The position numbers were made by a program, and so were the translations under genes. From the NCBI GenBank assembly GCA_019454045.1, contig SKCR01031852.1:22721-86720 (forward strand): a stretch of 64,000 nucleotides of DNA. Direction: 5' to 3'. Below the pieces are notes generated by a model. That model was not told the origin of the DNA, did no database searches, and worked only from the letters and a program-made list of their open reading frames with translations. Source of the DNA: Zanthoxylum bungeanum (Eukaryota; Streptophyta; Magnoliopsida; Sapindales; Rutaceae). Positions 56,638 through 64,000 of the stretch are shown here, in pieces. Within the stretch, counting starts at the first letter, position 1. Every line of letters begins with the position of its first letter.

Positions 56638-58122
56638 ATGGAGTTGGTGCTTGGAGTGCCAATCCGATTTGTAAATTTAATTATTTATTAATAAAATAAC
56701 TACATTTTTCATTTCATACCTTATTAATGGTATTGTCATTATGCGTATTAAATTGATGTATAGATATGCTAAGAATGACATCGACCTTAGAATAGTCTTG
56801 ACACTAGGTGTAAACTATTCTTAAAGTAAATATTCCTAGTCGTTGGTTTTGGAATATGGTCGAATTCATATAACCTAAAAGACTAGCACATGTCGTATAT
56901 TGGAATTGGAGTTCCAATGGTTTAACGCGATGTACCATGAGTTTTGGAAACTCGTATAGACATGTGGGTATTCGTTGGAGTGAATACTGAATGACTCATA
57001 GGTGATTCCTAATAGTAGGAAGTACACACCACCGTCAATAGGAATCTCCTCGAGTCGAGTAACATATGTCATCCTTTGACTATAAGATATCATTGATTTT
57101 GTGTGAGATCCTCCACACTTTGATACCATGTATGTCAGAAACCTTTCATGGTCCGACCTCTAGATGTTCATTGGGTATGGACCGATGCACTCAGTAATCA
57201 AGTGCGAAGTAAGGTAGGATCAGTCGGCCCATATGTGTACCATAAGTGGTTTAGGTATCCATGTGAGTAAAGTCACGATTCTTAAAGACTTTGGCCAAAG
57301 CCGATCACCTAGGGTGGATCACATAAGTTCTAAGGAATTGTGGACATGTCGACATGAGATGTGCGCCTAGGAAATTTGACGATATATTCTATGTTTCCTA
57401 AGCACAACTCGGATAGCCTACGACAGAGGGATTGTTAAACATATGTGATGACCTCGACTTGTATAGTTCAGAAAGGTCGTTCGTGTTCTTCGCAAATTCG
57501 GAGGTGGCCGAATTGCATACATATTAGCTTGGCTTATATGACGAACATGTCTGAACTTAGAGAGTCCCAATATGAAGTGTACTCGTTGAGCACTTGGGTA
57601 GCCGATTAATTTTGATAAAATATAATATTCGATATTATAATTATCAATGAAGATAATCAAATGTTATTGGGTAACATTGATTATTTACTTTGACCTAATT
57701 GGATTAATTGGATTAATTCACAAAGGCTTAATTGTAAAATCATATTTATCTCTACCATTTGAGGATATTATGGTAATTGTAAGTATGTAATAATAGATGG
57801 TTTGGCTTGATTTAATTGGATTAAATCAAGGTGGAAAACATTTAACTAATCCATTTCCTAATCCTTGGCTTGATTTAATTGAATCAAATTAAAATGAGAG
57901 ACAATGGAGATTAGTTACACCTAATTATACATATTTGGATAACTTGGATTAAGCCCACTTAAAAGTTGATTACAATTTTTAATAATTAAAAATTACCTAA
58001 GTTTTTACTATAAATAGCAAGCTTTATGAAGGTTTTAATTATAAGAAAAAATACAAGCATAAGAAAATTCTTGAGACATTAGCCTAAGTTAGAGAAGTGT
58101 TTAGAGAAACTTGTGAGGTCTC
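56638..58122 (+). repeat. LTR-like sequence of another family, cut by Copia-3
   Basis: Begins TGATGGAGTTGGTGC right after Gypsy-3 text and continues without frames for about 1.5 kb. A TATA box 'actataaatagcaagc' at about 58008-58023 is followed by a leader-like region up to 58122, where Copia-3 starts. The promoter placed near the right suggests a 5' or solo LTR whose end was removed or lies beyond. There is no second copy in the window. Confidence 0.5.
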
Positions 58123-60084
58123 TGTTGGAAAAATATGACCCATAGCATCACTATTTGTACATAACATGGTGTTGTTGTACAAATTAACTATGTGACAAAT
58201 GAAATTGCTCTTTTATCATTTGTAATTGGATTACCGGGATATATAAATGATAAAAGTCCATATGATTAGTTCCAGATTAATAAGATATGAGGCAATATTA
58301 ATCCACTAAGGTTTAATCATTAAAATATCTCTAGTCGTATTATTATCGAGACTGGACATCGATAATGTGGAATAGACTAGTATTGCACTTGTGCGTGTTA
58401 TGGGAGCATAACATTATAGTTCTCATATATTTGGGTATTGGATACACATGCAAGTGTAATAGGAGGTTGTGTTTACCGATGGTACGGAAACAGCTTCGCT
58501 TTGGATAGACCCCTCGGAATTACATTGGTAGTATGACTATGTGTCTATGGGAGTCCGAATCAGGGTAGGTGTATTTGGTCTTAACCTGAGACTTGCATAG
58601 CTAATACTTGCGACAATCAATACATTTTGGTTTTGGTCGTCCAGGGCTTTAACAGGTTCTGAGTACGCCTCTTCTGGGTATATTGAGAATCGTAGTGTAT
58701 TGGGTGTGATGTCAAGATGGAAGTATCACTCCAGTCATATGGAGATGATGGTCACGTAGGATAAGGAACTGGTACTCTTGTATGCTGCAGCTATCGGGAT
58801 AATATGACTAGGTCATGCTTATCCGATTATAGAGACTAGTTAGCAGAGATCCGACATATGTTTCGTAGAAGGCATACACAATTCCAGCCCCAGGCCTTGC
58901 ATGTGACATCCGATACTGGATCGTAATACACAATACTACGTATACTACGTTTGACAAAGATTAATTATTCCATTAAGAATATTTCTGGAGAATTGGGTAG
59001 GCACAGTGTTTTGCTAGAAGCCAACCATGTCTTGTAAATCGGTAAAAACGTAGTACTAGGTACATACATGTTCGGATAGTCCGACGACCAGATTTACTGC
59101 CAACATATCTAGGGATCTCATGGGTCGCTTCTCGATGATTCGCCGATGACGTATGACTCGAACATAATTAATTTGAGATTAATTATACAAGAGGAAAAAT
59201 AAATCTTGGATTAATTACGGAGATATTTTATCTAGGATAAAATTCTATTTAAAGAGAGAGAACGATTAATTTGGAATTAATCGATAAAATAATATATTCG
59301 ATATATTATACGAAATTAGATTTCGACGCGGAATTAAAATTAGATTTTAATTCGGGCGAATGAGTTAATTTAGAATTAATTCGCTAGCGACGTGAATAGT
59401 AATTTTGCTAGGCATAATTATTTAATTAAATTTGATTTAATTACGTCGCAACGGAAAATTCGTTAATTTGGAATTAGCGAACCCGAGCCCGGGAGTGTTT
59501 GCGGGCCCACTCGGATTTTGAATCGAGTGGGGCCCACATGTCACATCATAAGTCACATCACTTGTCATTTGACTTACCTTTATGGTGATGGAATTTGGTG
59601 GGTGGGTGATGGCTTGTTTTACACTCCAAGTTGGTGAGGTTTTTGACATAGACCAAAATATTGGTTTTGGTATATAATTAATTGATTTTGGAAATCAATT
59701 AGAAGTCAACTCATTTTTTCTCTCCTTCTTCCTCTCTTCTCCATTCACGCCACTCTCACTCTCTTGGCATAAGGCTTGGCCGAAACTCACCAAGGGAAAT
59801 TGGAAAATTTGTTGCAAATTTTTCAAGAGCTAGCACTCAAAAGAGTCATTCAAAGGTGATAGGGAAACCCATCTATGAGCATGGAATCTATATTCAAAGC
59901 TTGGAGCTTGAAGATCAACATAAGGAGCACAACCAAGGGCTTGGCCGAGAGTCTCAAGGAGAAAATTTTTGTGTTCAACGCATCGCAAAGCCGATCAAAG
60001 TGAGTATTTCCGCTACTTTACTTTTTTGTATTCACACATTTCATTGCTTAATTTGATCTTGGTTTGACCTAGAAAACCCCAGCG
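58123..60084 (+). repeat. Copia-3 5' LTR
   Basis: About 1.96 kb, TGTTGG start; the end is decayed ('ccccagcgaa'), so the last base is approximate. The region near 59580-59720 differs from Copia-1. Confidence 0.9.
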
Positions 60085-60085
60085 A

Positions 60086-60100
60086 AAAGTATCAGAGCGG
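60086..60100 (+). promoter_or_regulatory. Copia-3 primer-site remnant
   Basis: 'aagtatcagagcgg' stands where TGGTATCAGAGC is expected: the first two or three bases are changed. Confidence 0.75.
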
Positions 60101-62640
60101 TAATTAAGCATGAAATTGAATTTCGGGTAAAATTTGGGTAAATTTGATTTGAGCATGATTAACCAAATTGTTTGTTTGAGCATGCTTGTATATGGATAAC
60201 TTGGAGTTATATGTGATCAATTTTATGAAAATTTAATTGGATTAATTTTCCCCAATTATTTTGGCTTGGCCGAATATAAGATATGCCCTAATCGTGGTAT
60301 TTTTTATTCTTTTGATCATTGGATGAGTTTAAAGACTTGGGATAAATTGATTAATGATTTAATTGGATTGAAATCGAAATCGGTTTAAAAAAACCCTAAA
60401 ATGCCGTGAGCTTCAAAGCATGAAATGAGATGATTTTTTGTTTCAATAATGTTGGACATGTGTTGAACAAATTAAAGCATGATTAATTGATTAAATTGAT
60501 ATTTTGGAAATGTTAATTTAGATAATTAATTAGTGTAATACACTTTAATTGATTAAATTATGATATTTAGAATATTGGAATTTAATTAGTTGGGCTAAAT
60601 TTGGAATTGGGCTAATAAAGTTGTATTTGGGCTTATTGGGCTTGGTTGGACCAAGTTTGGTTTAGGTTAATTGGTTGGATCCAATTGAGCCTAAAACCAT
60701 TTCCATAAAGTCCAAATATGATTAAATGGGCCTTTAAAATTTTAATTGGGCCTAAATTGATTTTTGGCAAAAGGATGATTCCTTATTGGGCTTTGGTTGC
60801 CAAAGTCCATGCCTTATAAATTAATTGAAAGCCCATTGGACTTTAATTAAAATGACATTGGATGTTAATTAGGCTTTAAGACCCATAATGATTAGATTTA
60901 GAATCTAAGTCGCAAAGGCTCATTAATAAAGTGTAATTATTTAATTTAGAATTAAATAAGGAATTAGTATTGAATACAAATAAATTGGATTTAATTTGTA
61001 GTTTGATATAATTCAAGAATTCGTACTTTGAATACTTATTTTTAAAACGAGTTGGACTCACGTAAATCAAATCGTTGTTTGAACATTGGATGGTCATTAA
61101 TTTCAGATTAATTAATTGGATTAGATTGATTGATAACATGCTTTGTGTGAATACATGGATGTTATGTATGAATAATGTATATCAGATGGATATTAGATGG
61201 GTGAAGGCAATTTTGGAAATTATTGTAATAAATTTAGAATTTATTAAATTGGACCTGCGTGTCCAGCCTTTTACCTATTGACTCTTTGTATTTCTCTTTC
61301 ACATATTCCCCTCAATGTAAATGTGGTTTCTTTAGAAGTGTTATGTAATTGGGTAGAAGTAAGAATAGTGCTAGCCGGAGAGAGGAAAATGAGAGATTTG
61401 TTCTAGGAACAAAATGTTTTAATATCCATCAGCATATCATTATTAATTTATTTACCGCGCCTTATTATGCTTTTAGAATGCATGCTTAAGGGTGTATGAT
61501 TAGACCTAATCAAAGATAATTATTGGTTGCCAATTACGCGAAAAATCCTCAACATATATTAAGCATTTTTCCTTCCATTGAATGATTCATTCTCACGATC
61601 CAAGATTGGCACTGGTTTGTTGGCCAAAGTCAAGACCTTTGTCCATCGCGGATGTGTTTGAATCATGAAAGCTTTATTCCATATCGCATGTCTTGTCCAA
61701 GTTGTGATTTGTTGGCCAAAGTCAAGATCACTTCTTTTCCATCGACATCGATTACGAAGCTTTCCAAAGTCAATGGGTCCCGCTTAACTGGAATCATTAA
61801 GCTTGTTGTGCCAAAGCCAAGCTTAGTTGATTCAGAGGAAAAATGTTAGGGAATATATTGGATATATTGGCATATATTAGATATATGTTTCGGATTTGGA
61901 TGTCCACCTACTGGATGTAGGAATTGGATGAGATCCAATTGATCTTAGAGATCTACCTAGTTAAATATATACAGCTTATTGGCCAAAGTCAAGGTTGTGT
62001 GTTTTTTAACCGGATCCTAGCCCACTAGGAAACTAGGTTTCCCGAGTACTCAACAGAGGGTTAGAGGCTCGCCGAAAAATAGTGGGAGGCAAGTATTAAA
62101 TTGCAATTCATTTAGATACTTGCCGAAACGCGCTCATTTAATTCTTCGTCATTATTTAATATATATTAGTTGGAATAATATTTATTGTTGTTTTAAATTA
62201 AATAGTTGGACTGTATTCAAACTACTTCATTTATAGTTGATTATATAATTGGATTATAGTAATCAATATATTTGAATTTAACTGATCAATTGTAGTTGAT
62301 TATATAGTTAGACTATAGTAATCATCATATTTAATTGTACCCAAAATCGTTGATTGGATAGTTAGACTATTGGAATCAAGATAACTGAAACATTAGCGTT
62401 TAAAACATATTCATGGGAGAAAATGTCTTTAAACGGCTCCAATTTTCAGATTGAGAATAGAACCTCAGGATAGTCCTGGGAACTGAGAAGTTATTCTATT
62501 TAATGGAACAACCTCTTGGGCCTAAGCCCGAAGTTGAGCAAATAGTGGAGCATGAGTTTTGGAAGACTCACGGTGATGATAATCCTTTATGCTTACCGCG
62601 ATGACACTTTAATTCCGTCTCAGAATTAAGGATTAGATCC
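60101..62640 (+). other. Copia-3 long leader
   Basis: Has the same blocks as Copia-1: GTTGGCCAAAGTCAAG-type motif at about 61620, 61713 and 61980, the GTGCCAAAGCCAAG variant near 61808, and GTTGGACTGT/TATAGTTGATTATATA repeats at 62200-62380. No gene is supported. Confidence 0.72.
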
Positions 62641-62699
62641 TTGTACCATGATGTTGAAATTAAAGATCTTCATAGATCTATTCTTAGATCTTAGAAGTA

Positions 62700-63201
62700 C
62701 AAATTGCAAAAGAAGCTCTTTCGCTCATGTATGTCAGAGAATACATCTGTCGAGCACAAGGTGTCGCAGATATTTGCTGAGATCGATCAGCTAGGTTAGC
62801 TGGGCATTACCTACGTGGCCGAGACTACTAAAGATTTGATCTTATAGTCTCTACCCGAAAGCTGGGGCAGGTTCATTATGAACCAAAAGTAAACTCTTGG
62901 AGAGATGATGGCTATGTTCAAGGAGGCAGAGCCAGAGCTTCTAAAAGGGGCAAAAGCAAAATCATCACAGTCTTCTGGGAAGATAAAGGACATATCCCAA
63001 GATGTCTGCCTAAACTGTGGCAAACAGGGTCATTGGAAGCGTGACTGCCATGTGGACAAGGCAGACGTGAAGGAAGAAAAGACGGGCAAGGCTCCGACTT
63101 CAAGTATGTTTGTCATAAACATGTTCACTATTAGTTTCAAAATTGGATTTTTGATACTAAGTGTTGTACATATATATGTACTGATGTGCGGGATATGCTG
63201 A
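62700..63201 (+). pseudogene. gag: Copia-3 gag C-terminal part with intact CCHC knuckle
   Basis: The frame 62905-63201 starts MMAMFKEAEPELLKGAKAKS and includes C-L-N-C-G-K-Q-G-H-W-K-R-D-C at 63007-63048, a perfect C-x2-C-x4-H-x4-C nucleocapsid knuckle, then a Lys-rich tail. Codons upstream (62700-62900) continue gag but with stops. It is the best-preserved gag piece among the three Copia copies. Confidence 0.83.
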
Positions 63202-64000
63202 TAAGTAGGAGATTGACTTCAGATGAGATCGAACTACGAGTCGGAAACGGGACGAGAGTCGCTGTTTTAACCGTAGAATCCTAAGTTTAGGAACTACCCT
63301 TAGGGTATGTACTTAAATTAGGAAACTGTTAGAATGACCTAGTTTGACTAGAAACATTATCTCTATATCTAAGTTTAACTCGTTGCGGGTATACCTTATA
63401 TTTTAGAACACTAAGTGTTTTATTTTATAAAGATGATATTGAGATAAGCACATTAGATGTGAATAACAGTATTTATATTTTGAATATAAATGAATCTCAA
63501 ACGTATAACATGACAAACAATAGCTCAAACTGAATTAATCAGATGAGACTTATTTATGGCATTGTTGTCTGGGACACATTAACAAGACTCGTATATCCAC
63601 ACTTTTGAAGAGTGGGTACTAGGACAGATCTACGAATCTAGTTTATTGGGCAAAATGCCTAAAACACCTTTTACTTGGTAAAAGTGCAAGTGCCACGATC
63701 TGTTAGCCCTCGTTCATAGTGACGTGAGTGGGCCCATGTCTAGCTAGGCTATAGGTGGATATGAATATTTCGTAACCTTTATGGATGTGGCATCGCATTA
63801 TGGTTATGTGTATCTTATGAACACAAGTCAGAAACTTTTAGAGTTTCAACTTGAAGTAGACAGACAGACCGACTAAAGTATTAAACCGTCACGGTTAGAC
63901 CGTGGTGGAAAATACTTAAGTAATAAGTTTCTCGAATATTTGAAAGAGTATAGTATTCTTTCATAAAAGACTCTTCACAGAACACCTCAATTTGACAGTG
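63202..64000 (+). pseudogene. Copia-3 protease/pre-integrase/integrase remnant
   Basis: The pre-integrase box W-H-C-C-L-G-H-I-N-K-T-R-I (about 63558-63600) and integrase text LVHSDVSGPM (about 63706-63740), YEYFVTFMDVASHYGYVYLM and R-G-G-K-Y-L-S are readable across stops. Cut by the window end. Confidence 0.8.

Larger units (their letters stand above)
58123..64000 (+). mobile_element. Copia-3: Copia element running off the right edge
   Basis: 5' LTR, primer-site remnant, long leader, gag with intact CCHC knuckle and integrase, all parallel to Copia-1. The RT and 3' LTR lie outside the window, so the target duplication (left flank GTCTC) cannot be tested. Confidence 0.92.

Overview
The window is plant nuclear DNA made almost entirely of nested and broken LTR retrotransposons. 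The evidence is plant-type Ty1/Copia and Ty3/Gypsy gag-pol remnants, a methionine-initiator tRNA primer site (TGGTATCAGAGC), Tat/Ogre-type gag with a C-x2-H-x4-H-x4-C knuckle, Athila-type gag/protease/integrase, and one tRNA-derived SINE with a perfect 17-bp target-site duplication. I see no intact host gene, rRNA, tRNA or CRISPR array. The look is that of a heterochromatic, repeat-dense intergenic region of an angiosperm, probably a eudicot; the species cannot be named from this sequence.

Layout. 1-1107: an LTR-like fragment followed by a minus-strand coding-like fragment. 1108-22937: a complete Copia element (Copia-1) flanked by CGAAT; its reverse transcriptase is interrupted by a complete gag-only Tat/Ogre-type element (Tat-1, minus strand, 7819-19755) flanked by GAAAC. 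22938-23116: the other half of the minus-strand coding fragment. 23142-30386: Athila-type remains on the minus strand (LTR, 3' region, protease, gag, a second LTR piece, then integrase/RNase H/RT of another body). 30405-30560: microsatellites. 30930-35598: a Tat-like Gypsy element with most of pol deleted (Gypsy-2) and a tandem extra LTR. 35599-37808: AT-rich spacer with the SINE. 37809-56637: a third Gypsy element (Gypsy-3) split at 40400/55063 by a composite block of Copia-2 (5' part only), Tat-2 (gag-only, plus strand, 46777-54305), a small inverted gag scrap and a further Tat LTR end. 56638-58122: an LTR-like sequence of a different family. 58123-64000: Copia-3, running off the right edge.

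The Copia copies share a very long (about 2.5 kb) non-coding leader with conserved internal repeats. The two Tat elements carry gag but no recognisable full pol, so they would need proteins from another element. Between gag and the 3' LTR they carry tandem arrays: a 40-bp array dominates in Tat-1 and a 29-bp array in Tat-2. This is the most interesting part of the window, together with a roughly 700-bp module shared between Tat-1 and the Athila-type element, and a templated 18-bp filler at a 2.1-kb duplication in Tat-1.
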